Below are positions 54,514 to 64,000 of a stretch of 64,000 nt of DNA, one piece after another. The position numbers were made by a program, and so were the translations under genes. Positions within the stretch are counted from its first letter, which is position 1; each line of letters opens with the position of its first letter. The notes under the pieces were generated by a model. The model was not told the origin of the DNA. It did not search any database and saw only the letters and a program-made list of their open reading frames with translations. The stretch comes from JAPPHA01 sp963662705 (GTDB taxonomy: Bacteria > Pseudomonadota > Alphaproteobacteria > Rhodobacterales > Rhodobacteraceae): assembly GCA_963662705.2 (NCBI GenBank), contig OY759767.1, positions 5,642,001 through 5,706,000 on the forward strand, in the 5' to 3' direction.

Positions 54514-55611
54514 ATGAAAGTCGACGGACGGCATTACCGGTCAATCTGGCGCGACCAGGAGACGGACCGCGTGAGGATCATCGACCAGAGGTGGCTTCCG
54601 CACGAGTTTCGAATTGCCGAGCTCGACTCCCTCGACGCGTTTGCTACCGCGATTCGTGACATGTGGGTTCGGGGCGCACCGCTGATCGGTGCCACTGCGG
54701 CTTATGGAATCGCTGTGCACATGACCTCCGATGCGCGCGACGCGGCCCTCGAGGAAGCGGGGAAAGTCCTGTTCGAAACCCGGCCGACCGCGGTCAACCT
54801 TCGCTGGGCACTCGATCGGTGTGCCACGACACTCGAGCCGCTGCCGGAACGTGAGCGTGCCGGGGCGGCAATGCAGCTCGCTGACGAGATTGCCGACGAG
54901 GACATCGAAATCAATCGAAAGATCGGCGTGCACGGACTTGAGATCATCAGGCAGATTGCCCGCACGCGGCCTGACGGCGAACCCGTGCGCGTGCTGACCC
55001 ACTGTAACGCCGGCTGGATTGCGACGGTGGACTGGGGTACCGCGACAAGCCCGATGTACCAGGCGCACGATGCCGGCATACCGGTGCATGTCTGGGTCGA
55101 CGAAACCCGGCCCCGAAACCAGGGTGCACTGACGTCATGGGAACTCGGAAGCCACGGAATCAGCCACAGCTACATCGTGGACAATGCCGGGGGACACCTG
55201 ATGCAGCGCGGACTCGTTGACCTGGTCGTCACTGGGACCGACAGGACGACTGCCGACGGAGATGTCTGCAACAAGATCGGAACCTATCTCAAGGCGCTGG
55301 CAGCACACGACAACGGAGTCCCGTTTTATGTCGCGCTCCCGTCCCCCACGATCGACTGGACCGCACGCGACGGAGTGCAGGAGATTCCGATCGAGGAGCG
55401 TGATGGCTCCGAGGCCACCCATGTCATGGGCCTGAGCGCAGACGGTTCACTGGGCTCGGTGCAGGTGTCGCCCAAAGGCGCCGAAAGCGCCAACCCTGCC
55501 TTCGATGTGACGCCCGGCAGGCTGGTTTCGGGGCTGATTACCGAGCGTGGAGTTTGCGAAGCGACCAGAACGGGGCTTGCACGCCTGTTTCCGGAATTCG
55601 TCGCGTCCTGA
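54514..55611 (+). CDS. mtnA: S-methyl-5-thioribose-1-phosphate isomerase
   Basis: A 365-residue MtnA enzyme of methionine salvage, turning methylthioribose-1-phosphate into methylthioribulose-1-phosphate. Signature blocks are VRGAPLIGATAAYGI, THCNAGWIATVDWGTATSPM with the catalytic Cys, and VVTGTDRTTADGDVCNKIGTY with the catalytic Asp. The C-terminal GLITERGVCEATRTGLARLFPEF is also normal. ATG 54514 has a weak GAGG site. No other mtn gene lies adjacent. Confidence 0.95.
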   Translation: MKVDGRHYRSIWRDQETDRVRIIDQRWLPHEFRIAELDSLDAFATAIRDMWVRGAPLIGATAAYGIAVHMTSDARDAALEEAGKVLFETRPTAVNLRWALDRCATTLEPLPERERAGAAMQLADEIADEDIEINRKIGVHGLEIIRQIARTRPDGEPVRVLTHCNAGWIATVDWGTATSPMYQAHDAGIPVHVWVDETRPRNQGALTSWELGSHGISHSYIVDNAGGHLMQRGLVDLVVTGTDRTTADGDVCNKIGTYLKALAAHDNGVPFYVALPSPTIDWTARDGVQEIPIEERDGSEATHVMGLSADGSLGSVQVSPKGAESANPAFDVTPGRLVSGLITERGVCEATRTGLARLFPEFVAS

Positions 55612-55752
55612 CACGTCTCCGTCGGAGACGGTTACGGACAGATCCGGGTCATACATCGGGCCCGGCCCGAATCTGTCCGGTCACCGGTCCGCCGCGACGG
55701 CAGTGGACCGGTAGCCGCCTGGTTCGCGTGAATCCCCGTTTTCCCGGACAGC

Positions 55753-56382
55753 CTAATCGAGACGGAAAGGCGGATAACGGTCGGTAACCAGCCAGATTGC
55801 ATAGGCCGAAACCCGAACCCACCACCGCAAGACACCGACGACGTAATCGAACAGCGGCCTGGGAAAACGGCCGGTAAACAGGATCGCGAACCATGCGATC
55901 ACGAACACGACAATCACCCCGACCATCAGGACCACCAGGACCAGGAAGTGCGGTATGGCAAGGAACCACTTGACCAGCGGCATCCAGCGGTTGAGGCCGT
56001 TTGCCGCATCCGGATAGTCGATCTCGAGATGATAGGTCTGTTCGTCAACAGTCGAAGGGTAGCGGTCGGTCAGGAGAAGCGCGTAGCACGCTATTCGACC
56101 ACCAAATCGAACGAGCTCCCGCAGGAATTCGAACCACCAGCGCGGATAACGCTGTCGAAAGACAATCATCAGAACGGTTGCGGCGAAAAGCCCGCCGAAC
56201 GATCCTGCCATCGCGCCGGAAGCATCGTCCGGGCTTACGAGCAAGGCAAAGACAATCGCAATCGGAATGACCAGGATCGGCCGAAACAGGGTCGTGATCC
56301 GATCAAGTTGTTCGGGGTAGTCGACCTCGAGGCGGGCGGGATAGTTGTCGTCGTTCATCGGTTGAATATCCTCGTTTGGCAA
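55753..56382 (-). CDS. DUF4389 membrane protein
   Basis: A 209-residue membrane protein (201 from ATG 56358). It shows the DUF4389 pattern of a YPARLEVDYPEQLDR-type strand, then helices (LFRPILVIPIAIVFALLV, FGGLFAATVLMIVF), then a second similar block LEIDYPDAANGLNRWMPLVKWFLAIPHFLVLVVLM. The DRYPP/DRYPS motifs repeat. Its function is unknown. It is followed on the minus strand by nothing close and preceded by a LytTR gene after about 110 bases. Confidence 0.8.
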   Translation of the reverse strand: MPNEDIQPMNDDNYPARLEVDYPEQLDRITTLFRPILVIPIAIVFALLVSPDDASGAMAGSFGGLFAATVLMIVFRQRYPRWWFEFLRELVRFGGRIACYALLLTDRYPSTVDEQTYHLEIDYPDAANGLNRWMPLVKWFLAIPHFLVLVVLMVGVIVVFVIAWFAILFTGRFPRPLFDYVVGVLRWWVRVSAYAIWLVTDRYPPFRLD

Positions 56383-56494
56383 CGGGCAGGGCTGCGGCCA
56401 TCACGAACCGGCTCCGTGGCGAAACCACGGGACGAGAGCTTCTGCGACTGACGATCCGGCCGGTCCCCGGCCATGGTGCCCCGCTGGATTGGTG

Positions 56495-57313
56495 TCATAA
56501 CCAGCCTTCGCCTTTCAGGTCACGCATGAAGGTCCGGCTTACGGGTACGATCGAATCGTTCGACAATTTGAGAAAGAGCCGGCCACCCTTCCGCATGGTC
56601 CCGGTTACCGCGCGACGGGCGACCCAATGCGACCGGTGGACCTGGCGGCCGTCCGCGCCGTCAAGCTCTCTCATCGCGTCGCGAAAACGCAACAGGACCA
56701 TGTCTTTCCCGCGATCGGTATGAACCTCGACATAATGATCCTGCATGCGCAAGTGCAGGATTTCCTTCCCCAGATGGCTTGGCAAACGGGAAAGAAACTC
56801 GGGATGTGCGTGCGGCTCACCGCCGGGCAGCGCGTCTGAAATGGCTGCCGAAGCGCCGGGGCCCGATGGCTCGGGAGCCCGATACGGATCCTCGAGCAGG
56901 CGGTAGGACAGGAATGCGAGGACGAAAAAGACAAGAACGACGCACGAATACACGTAGGCGACGCTTCTCGCGGATTCGATCGGTTCGGCCATCCAGGCTT
57001 CGAGTGCGAGGATGAGACCGGTGCCCGGCACTGCACAAGCCAGCGTCGCGACGGCCGCGGCCGGCAGATACCCCCTCAGCGTACGAAACCTGTCACCAAG
57101 ACTGTAGGGAAAGACAATCACTGCAAGCGCCCAGTTGGGGACGATCGCCAGTGTCCAGTAAATGACAAGCTCGACTGCCGTCAGGCGGCCCGAAGTTCCG
57201 AACGGGCCAAGATAGGAAAACACCGCCACGGCTACCCCGACGCCAAGAACATGGCGGCGAAACCTCGGATTTCGTGTCAGTTCACGTATCGTCAAATTCA
57301 GGCCCTGGTCCAT
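56495..57313 (-). CDS. LytTR-domain DNA-binding membrane regulator
   Basis: A 272-residue protein. The N-terminal 150 residues hold four hydrophobic helices, and the C-terminal 100 residues are a LytTR DNA-binding domain: HLRMQDHYVEVHTDRGKDMVLLRF, VHRSHWVARRAV and FLKLSNDSIVPVSR. Direct membrane-anchored LytTR regulators without a response-regulator receiver domain are known. It is transcribed away from the DUF2141 gene. Its targets are unknown; the divergent DUF2141-carotenoid oxygenase genes are candidates. Confidence 0.87.
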   Translation of the reverse strand: MDQGLNLTIRELTRNPRFRRHVLGVGVAVAVFSYLGPFGTSGRLTAVELVIYWTLAIVPNWALAVIVFPYSLGDRFRTLRGYLPAAAVATLACAVPGTGLILALEAWMAEPIESARSVAYVYSCVVLVFFVLAFLSYRLLEDPYRAPEPSGPGASAAISDALPGGEPHAHPEFLSRLPSHLGKEILHLRMQDHYVEVHTDRGKDMVLLRFRDAMRELDGADGRQVHRSHWVARRAVTGTMRKGGRLFLKLSNDSIVPVSRTFMRDLKGEGWL

Positions 57314-57444
57314 TCGCGAAAGATTCGGCCGGTTTGCGAAATCCGGGTTGCCGCCTGTTCAGGCGTCACAGAGGACTTGGAAATCCGCCGCCCTGATACC
57401 TGCATCCGGCGGCCATGCTAACGACAGGAAAAAGGAGATTCAAC

Positions 57445-57891
57445 GTGAGCAAAACAGCAGGAATCACAGCGGTGGCAATTGCCGTCATGGTTTCGGGTCC
57501 TGGCGTGGAGCCCGCCTCGGCTGGCGACATCACGATCGAGCTTCAAGGTCTTCGCAACGAGTCGGGCCGTGTCTATCTCGCTCTGTTCTCACCGGACAAG
57601 GGAGTGCCGTTTCCGGAAGAAGAGGGAATGATCCTCGGCGGATGGCGGCTGGCAAGCACGAAGACACTGGCAGTGACCTATCATGGACTTCCGGACGGAA
57701 AATACGCTGTTACCGCGTTCCATGACGAGAATGGCAATGGCGAGTTGGACTTCAATGTTCTCGGCATTCCGACCGAGGGATACGGGTTCTCGAACGATGC
57801 TGCCGGGTTCATGGGTCCGCCGAAGTTTGACCAGGCGGCGGTAACCGTCGGCAAGAAAGCCGGTTCGACCACGCTGACCATGAGATACTGA
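57445..57891 (+). CDS. DUF2141 secreted protein
   Basis: A 148-residue exported protein of the DUF2141 family. A signal peptide runs through TAVAIAVMVSGPGVEPASAG. The mature part has ITIELQGLRNESGRVYLALF, GLPDGKYAVTAFHDENGNGELD and PTEGYGFSNDAAG, the conserved core. GTG 57445 fits an AGGAG site; an ATG lies upstream at 57415. It is in the same operon as the next gene, 12 bases downstream. The role of the family is unknown, though it is often found near carotenoid genes. Confidence 0.88.
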   Translation: MSKTAGITAVAIAVMVSGPGVEPASAGDITIELQGLRNESGRVYLALFSPDKGVPFPEEEGMILGGWRLASTKTLAVTYHGLPDGKYAVTAFHDENGNGELDFNVLGIPTEGYGFSNDAAGFMGPPKFDQAAVTVGKKAGSTTLTMRY

Positions 57892-57903
57892 GGAGGTTAC
57901 GAC

Positions 57904-59412
57904 ATGAATCGCAGACAGTTCGTCGCGGCATCGACCGCCGCTGGTATCGCGCAGATTCTGGGGGCGCCGGCAACTGGCTCCGCAGGACAAGAGGTATCGG
58001 GCTGGGGCAAGGATTTTGGCGAGAAGCTGGCCCGTGATTCCCGGTTGCTGGGATGGTCGACGCCGCAATCGGATCGGCTCGAAAGTATCGCGCTCGAAAT
58101 CGAAGGCAATTTGCCTGAAGGCCTGAGAGGTGTCTTCCGGCGCAACGGGCCGGCCGCCCACAGCAGGCACGGACACCACTACCGGCACTGGTTCGACGGT
58201 GATGGCATGATCCAGGAGTTCCGGTTTTCCGATGCCGGGCTGTCGCACCGCGGTCGCATGATCGCGACACCCAAGATTGTCCGCGAGGATGCTGCCGGCA
58301 GTAGGCTTTTCCCCGGGTTTGCAACGCCCGTCGAAGGTATGGCGTCCATGCGCGGCCCGGACGACATGAACGCGGCCAACATTTCCGTGATCGATCACCA
58401 TGGCGAGCTGATGGCGCTCTGGGAAGGTGGTTCTGCGAGCGTCCTCGAACGCGAGACGCTGGACTGGAAACACTTCAAGTCCTGGGGAGGCGACTGGAAG
58501 GGGACGCCGTTTACCGCCCACCCGAAAGTCGAGGCCGATGGTACCCTGTGGGCATTCGGGTACGCGATGCATCCGTCGTCCGTTCTCATTCTCTACCACG
58601 TTTCCGGCTCCGGCGGGCTGATCAAGGCCGCGGTGATTCCGGAAAGACACCTGGGCATGGTGCATGACTTCGTGGTCACCTCCCGACACCTTGTTCTCGT
58701 GATCCCTCCGTTCGAGTTCGACCTCGGGAGGGGAGGGTCGTTTCTCGACTCCCATGTCTGGAGACCGGAACTCGGATCAAGGGCTTTGGTGGTGTCTAAG
58801 GATGATTTCGATGACAGGCGATGGGTTCAATTGCCCGCCGGGTTCGGGTTCCACCATGGCAATGGCTGGGAGGATTCCTCGGGAAACATCCATTTCGATC
58901 ACTGCATCTCGAAAGACGTGAGCCTTGTCGACGATGCATTTCGCCACATCATGCGCGGCGAGTTCCGCCATGCGGACGCGCCCCGTTACACGGAGTTTGT
59001 CCTGCATGCCGACGGACGGGTAGATATCGAAGAGAGTCGTGAACCTGCGGAGTTCCCGCAGATCGCCGGGCGTCTTGTCGGGCTCCGGAATCGTTTCGTC
59101 TTCACCCTGGGGCCAGGCGAAGGACTCGAATGGATACCGCGAACTCTCGACCGGCGCGATCACCGGACCGGTGTCAAGGAATCATACGACTTCGGTGACG
59201 ACCGCGTACCCGAAGAACATGTCTTCGTGCCGTTTCCCGAGGGGTCGGCCGAAGATGACGGCTGGCTGGTCGGAACGTTTCTCGCGCACAGGCGGGGTAT
59301 CAGCGGCGTCACCGTCTTTGACGCCAGGGGAATCTCCGATGGCCCCATTGCGACGGCGTGGCTACCGTACCCGATCCCGCTCGGTTTTCACGGCCAGTTC
59401 AGCTCCACCTGA
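57904..59412 (+). CDS. Carotenoid oxygenase (RPE65-type), Tat-exported
   Basis: A 502-residue carotenoid cleavage oxygenase with an iron site of four histidines. They appear to be in AHPKVEADGTLWAFG, MVHDFVVTSRH, FGFHHGNGWE and, close to the C-terminus, GFHGQFSS. FRRNGPAAHSRHGHHYRHWFDGDGM at residues 79-100 is the usual substrate-entry block. The N-terminus MNRRQFVAASTAAGIAQ looks like a twin-arginine signal, so it may act outside the cytoplasm, unusual for this family. GAGGAGG precedes ATG 57904. It would cleave a carotenoid or stilbene-like double bond. Confidence 0.9.
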   Translation: MNRRQFVAASTAAGIAQILGAPATGSAGQEVSGWGKDFGEKLARDSRLLGWSTPQSDRLESIALEIEGNLPEGLRGVFRRNGPAAHSRHGHHYRHWFDGDGMIQEFRFSDAGLSHRGRMIATPKIVREDAAGSRLFPGFATPVEGMASMRGPDDMNAANISVIDHHGELMALWEGGSASVLERETLDWKHFKSWGGDWKGTPFTAHPKVEADGTLWAFGYAMHPSSVLILYHVSGSGGLIKAAVIPERHLGMVHDFVVTSRHLVLVIPPFEFDLGRGGSFLDSHVWRPELGSRALVVSKDDFDDRRWVQLPAGFGFHHGNGWEDSSGNIHFDHCISKDVSLVDDAFRHIMRGEFRHADAPRYTEFVLHADGRVDIEESREPAEFPQIAGRLVGLRNRFVFTLGPGEGLEWIPRTLDRRDHRTGVKESYDFGDDRVPEEHVFVPFPEGSAEDDGWLVGTFLAHRRGISGVTVFDARGISDGPIATAWLPYPIPLGFHGQFSST

Positions 59413-59505
59413 TCGTCGTCAGGGGCTGCCGGAGCGTGCATATCGAGGTGGACAAGACCGCCATCGAAACGGTACTCGACCCGGACGAATGGAGGAGGAG
59501 AGGCC

Positions 59506-60189
59506 ATGGGGGCACCAGCGATTCCGCCCGCGCTGTTCGGTTTCCTGCTTGAGCTCAAGGAAAACAATGACCGGGCATGGTTCGAAGCGAATCGGGAGCG
59601 TTATGAGATCGAGGTGCGAGACCCGATGCTGCATTTCATCGCGGCCTTTGCCGAGCCTTTGGCTGCGATCAGCCCGCATTTCCGCGCGGACCCGAGGCCG
59701 AACGGTGGCTCGCTGTTCCGCATCTACCGCGACACCCGCTTTTCACGGGACAAGACGCCCTACAAGACCAACGTCGGTGCGCATTTCCGTCATTTTGCCG
59801 GCAAGGATGCGCACGCGCCGGGCTTCTACCTGCACCTGGAGCCGGGACGATGTTTCGCCGGCGTCGGCGTATGGCGTCCGGGCGGCGAGGCGGTTGGGCG
59901 CATCCGTGATGCCATGGTCGCTCGGCCCGCCGTGTGGCAGCGCGTCACCGGCGGCGCCTTCGGCAAGACGTTCTCCATGCACGGAGAATCCCTGAAGCGC
60001 CCGCCGCGCGGCTACGACGAAGGCCACCCGCTGATCAAGGACCTGAAGCGCAAGGACTTCATCGCAATTTTGGAGTTACGGGAGTCCGAGGCCGTCAAGC
60101 CAGAATTCCTTGATCAATTCGCCGGCATCGCCCGCACGGGCGGCCCCTTCGTCCGCTTCCTGTCCGAGGCCGTCGGCGTCCCGTTCTGA
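59506..60189 (+). CDS. DUF2461 family protein
   Basis: A 227-residue DUF2461 protein (TIGR02453 type). It has FGFLLELKENNDRAWFEANRERYE in the first 35 residues, SLFRIYRDTRFSRDKTPYKTNVG and the closing FVRFLSEAVG. GGAGGAGGAG precedes ATG 59506. Function is unknown. Codon use is visibly more GC-rich than in the genes before it and resembles the Liv genes that follow. Confidence 0.88.
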   Translation: MGAPAIPPALFGFLLELKENNDRAWFEANRERYEIEVRDPMLHFIAAFAEPLAAISPHFRADPRPNGGSLFRIYRDTRFSRDKTPYKTNVGAHFRHFAGKDAHAPGFYLHLEPGRCFAGVGVWRPGGEAVGRIRDAMVARPAVWQRVTGGAFGKTFSMHGESLKRPPRGYDEGHPLIKDLKRKDFIAILELRESEAVKPEFLDQFAGIARTGGPFVRFLSEAVGVPF

Positions 60190-60279
60190 GTCGGAGGTCT
60201 TGCTGGCCACCGGGCGGCTTGCCAGCCATTGACTTTGAAGGTGTACTCCCCGCACGCAATTCGGCGGCAATCCGCTCCT

Positions 60280-60369
60280 CCCGGCCGATCCGTCAACTCG
60301 GCCGCCCTGGGGCTGAATGCTGTGCTTCGTCAGGTCGCTCCCGACGAAGCTGACTTGCTCAATGGACGC
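60280..60369 (-). pseudogene. IS110-family transposase N-terminal scrap
   Basis: On the minus strand, IEQVSFVGSDLTKHSIQPQG followed by GRVDGSA resembles the start of IS110 transposases (FVGIDLAKxxFQLHG) with the first catalytic Asp. Only about 27 codons remain, so the element is dead. The rest of the 60190-60513 spacer shows nothing else I recognise. Confidence 0.5.
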
Positions 60370-60513
60370 TTTCTCCTCTTGCCCGTGACGTTGATGCCAA
60401 CTCCACCTTGGCATGATTCGATGCCGTTTGGAGGAGGCTTCCTTTCTATTCGAAAGATTTGATTTAATGCGGCGAATGGTGGTTAATCTTGCGGACCGAT
60501 TCGGAGCGGACGC

Positions 60514-61389
60514 TTGGAGATCCTCCAACTCATCGTCAGCGGGCTTGCCAATGGCTGCGTCTATGGCCTGATCGCGCTCGGCTTCGTGCTGATCTACAAG
60601 GCCACCGAGCAGGTCAATTTCGCTCAGGGAGACATGGTGATGCTGGGCGCCTTCATCGCGCTCGCGCTCGGCAACGACTCCCATGTCGGCGCGCCGTTCT
60701 GGGCCGCCTGCGCCGGTGCGATTCTCGCCATGGCGGCCATCGGATGGCTTCTCGAACGGGTCGTGTTGCGCCACGTCTTTGGCCAGCCGCAGATCGCGGT
60801 GATGATCCTGACGATCGCCATCGGCTTCGTGCTGCGATTCGTCGCCGGCGCCGTCTGGGGTCACGACCCGCAGGCACTGGAAAGCCCGGCCGCCGGGGTC
60901 AATTTCCGCTTCGGCGGGCTGATCCTCGGGCTCGACGAGATCGCGACCATCGCGGTCACGGTTCTTCTGACCGGCCTGCTCTTCCTGTTCTTCGCCCGCA
61001 CCCGCCTCGGGATCGCCATGCAGGCGTCGAGCCAGAACCAGCTCGCGGCCTATTACATGGGAATCCCGGTGAAGCGGATTCACGGGCTGACCTGGGCGCT
61101 TGCGGGTGCGACGGCGGCGGTGGCGGGGCTCCTGTTCGCGTCCAAGGGCTCGATCGATCCGAGTACCGGGTTCTTGGGCATCAAGGCGTTCGCCGCGGCG
61201 GTGATCGGCGGCTTCGGATCGCTGCCCGGGGCGCTGGCGGGCGGACTGATCGTCGGGCTGATCGAGCCCTTCGCGAGCCGCTACGTCTCTGCCGGATACG
61301 CGCAGATCGCGCCCTACGCGGTGATGATCCTGGTGTTGATCGTCCGCCCGCACGGCATCATGGCACAGGTCGGCGCGAAGAAGGTGTGA
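60514..61389 (+). CDS. livH: Branched-chain amino acid ABC permease LivH
   Basis: A 291-residue inner-membrane permease. The start LQLIVSGLANGCVYGLIALGFVLIYKATEQVNFAQGDMVML is highly typical of LivH. The EAA-like loop lies near MGIPVKRIHGLTWALAG. The TTG start gives the normal length. It is the first of four tightly packed genes; a binding protein gene is not in view and may be further on. Confidence 0.93.
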   Translation: MEILQLIVSGLANGCVYGLIALGFVLIYKATEQVNFAQGDMVMLGAFIALALGNDSHVGAPFWAACAGAILAMAAIGWLLERVVLRHVFGQPQIAVMILTIAIGFVLRFVAGAVWGHDPQALESPAAGVNFRFGGLILGLDEIATIAVTVLLTGLLFLFFARTRLGIAMQASSQNQLAAYYMGIPVKRIHGLTWALAGATAAVAGLLFASKGSIDPSTGFLGIKAFAAAVIGGFGSLPGALAGGLIVGLIEPFASRYVSAGYAQIAPYAVMILVLIVRPHGIMAQVGAKKV

Positions 61390-61393
61390 AACG

Positions 61394-62490
61394 GTGCGGG
61401 TCCAGTTCAAGACCGAATATGACCAGGACATCCGCCTGTTCACGGACGCGCGCGAGGCCTTGCGCTACGCGATGCTTCTCGCCATCGCCGCAGCGCTTCC
61501 GTTCCTGCTCGACGACTTCCTGCTCGGCGAGGCGACCAACGTCCTGATCTGGGCCATCGCCGGGATGGGGCTGATGGTGCTGACCGGCCATGCCGGGCAG
61601 CCGAGCCTGGGCCATGCCGCCTTCCTTGCCGCGGGCTGCTACGCCAACGCCATATTGATGGGACGGTTCGACCTGCCCTTCCTGCTCGCTTTTCCTCTCG
61701 CCGGGCTGATCACGGGGCTGGTCGGCGTGCTGGTCGCCATACCCGCGCTCCGGCTGCACGGCATCTATCTCGCCATCGCCACCCTGGCGCTCTCGATCCT
61801 GACCGAGGACATCATCGTACTCGCCGAGCCCTGGACCGGCGGCATCGCGGGCATGACCGCGCCGACCATCTCCATCGCCGGGGTGGAGGTGGACCGGCTG
61901 GCTTCGCCCGGCCTGTTCTACTGGCTCTGCCTCGCCGTCGCGGTCACCGTGACGCTGGGCTACCGCAACCTCCTGCGCGCTCCGCTCGGTCGGGCTTTCC
62001 TCGCAGTCCGCGATTCCGAGATCTCGGCCCAGGCAATGGGCGTGAGCCTCGCCGGGACCAAGACCGCCGCCTTCGGGCTTTCCTGCATGGTCACGGGATG
62101 GGCCGGCGCGCTGATGGGGCAATTCTTCTACACCTTCAACCACGAGGTCTTCACCGTGGTGATCTCGATCCAGCTTCTTCTGATGATCGTGATCGGCGGG
62201 CTGGGCTCGATACAGGGCGCCTATTACGGTGCCGCCGTGGTCGGGATCATCCCGCAGGCGATCAACGTCGCGCGCGACGGGGTCGCGGAGGTTTTCGGCG
62301 GCGGAGGCGTCGCCATACCCGGCCTTGAGACCGGAATTTTCGGGCTGATCCTGATAGGCTTCATCCTTTTCGAGCCGCTCGGAATCCACGGGCGGATCGA
62401 CAAGTGGAGACTCTACTTCGAGCTCTTTCCGTTCTACCGCCGCGACATGTTCCGCCGGCAGAAGAACTATCTGAAGACCGAGCGGCTGAG

Positions 62491-62494
<4 letters not shown>
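61394..62494 (+). CDS. livM: Branched-chain amino acid ABC permease LivM
   Basis: A 366-residue permease with about nine helices. LivM hallmarks are GHAGQPSLGHAAFLAAGCYANAIL, GIYLAIATLALSIL and FLAVRDSEISAQAMGVSLAGTKTAAFGLS, then GGLGSIQGAYYGAAVVGIIPQ. It begins with GTG four bases after livH stops and overlaps livG by ATGA. It forms the channel with LivH. Confidence 0.93.

Positions 62495-64000
<1,506 letters not shown>

Noticed and set aside
55617..55633. Hairpin CGTCTCC-gtc-GGAGACG after mtnA as a terminator
   Set aside because: The stem is good but no T-run follows, so it is not a standard intrinsic terminator.
60076..61443. 455-codon minus-strand frame opposite livH
   Set aside because: Only the short IS110-like piece near 60280-60369 is meaningful; the rest is antisense to livH and rich in charged low-complexity sequence.

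Overview
The window is a mixed accessory region of a fairly GC-rich bacterial chromosome, most likely alphaproteobacterial. That reading rests on gene content and not on any rRNA: a phnWAY-like phosphonate operon of the Sinorhizobium type, a tripartite tricarboxylate (Tct) uptake system, several HyuA/HyuB pairs, a peptide-type ABC importer, Liv importer genes, Amt and MtnA. I saw no rRNA, tRNA or CRISPR array. Many genes are broken, and there are transposon and toxin-antitoxin remnants, so the region has been reshuffled.

Layout. (1) 0.3-3.9 kb: phosphonate breakdown. Intact phnW and a PbfA-like lyase flank a deletion scar that joins the 5' part of phnA to the 3' part of phnY. (2) 4.0-8.4 kb: an NYN-domain gene behind a structured leader, a phosphatase/ADP-ribosylglycohydrolase fusion, a Nudix hydrolase flanked by two higB remnants, and higA. 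(3) 8.8-10.4 kb: a TnpB-only transposon with all RuvC residues, plus a second inverted copy of its right end. (4) 10.4-24 kb: a PPP-type phosphatase, then an XRE-cupin regulator and a ten-cistron operon (five-part peptide-type ABC importer, hyuA, hyuB, racemase, second hyuB). (5) 24.1-27.0 kb: a decayed HigB/HigA-ImmA pair and a Fic protein with a repeat-rich upstream region.

(6) 27.2-32.6 kb, minus strand: tctB-tctA-tctC, a class-I glutamine amidotransferase and a glutamine-synthetase-like ligase, reading as uptake plus gamma-glutamyl chemistry on one substrate. (7) 33.6-37.7 kb: acyl-CoA ligase, VOC protein, FAD amine oxidase and a degenerate tnpB. (8) 38-43 kb: upp, a STAS protein, amt and an EF-G-like GTPase. 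(9) 43.3-47.1 kb: another hyuA/hyuB pair. (10) 47.4-50.1 kb: two overlapping membrane GTPase genes. (11) 50.3-55.6 kb: amidase, YtcJ-like amidohydrolase, a paaX remnant and mtnA. (12) 55.7-59.4 kb: DUF4389, a LytTR membrane regulator, DUF2141 and a carotenoid oxygenase. (13) 59.5-64 kb: DUF2461, an IS110 scrap and livHMGF, in a segment whose codon use looks different; livF runs off the end.

The dominant theme is uptake and hydrolysis of organic nitrogen compounds (hydantoin or lactam-like rings, amides, polyamine-like amines, ammonium) and phosphonates. The best candidates for something under-described are the phosphatase/ADP-ribosylglycohydrolase-Nudix neighbourhood, the paired GTPase operon, the TnpB element with a spare right end, the Fic operator array, and the Tct-amidotransferase-synthetase operon. 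All functions are inferred from reading the sequence; no database search was run.
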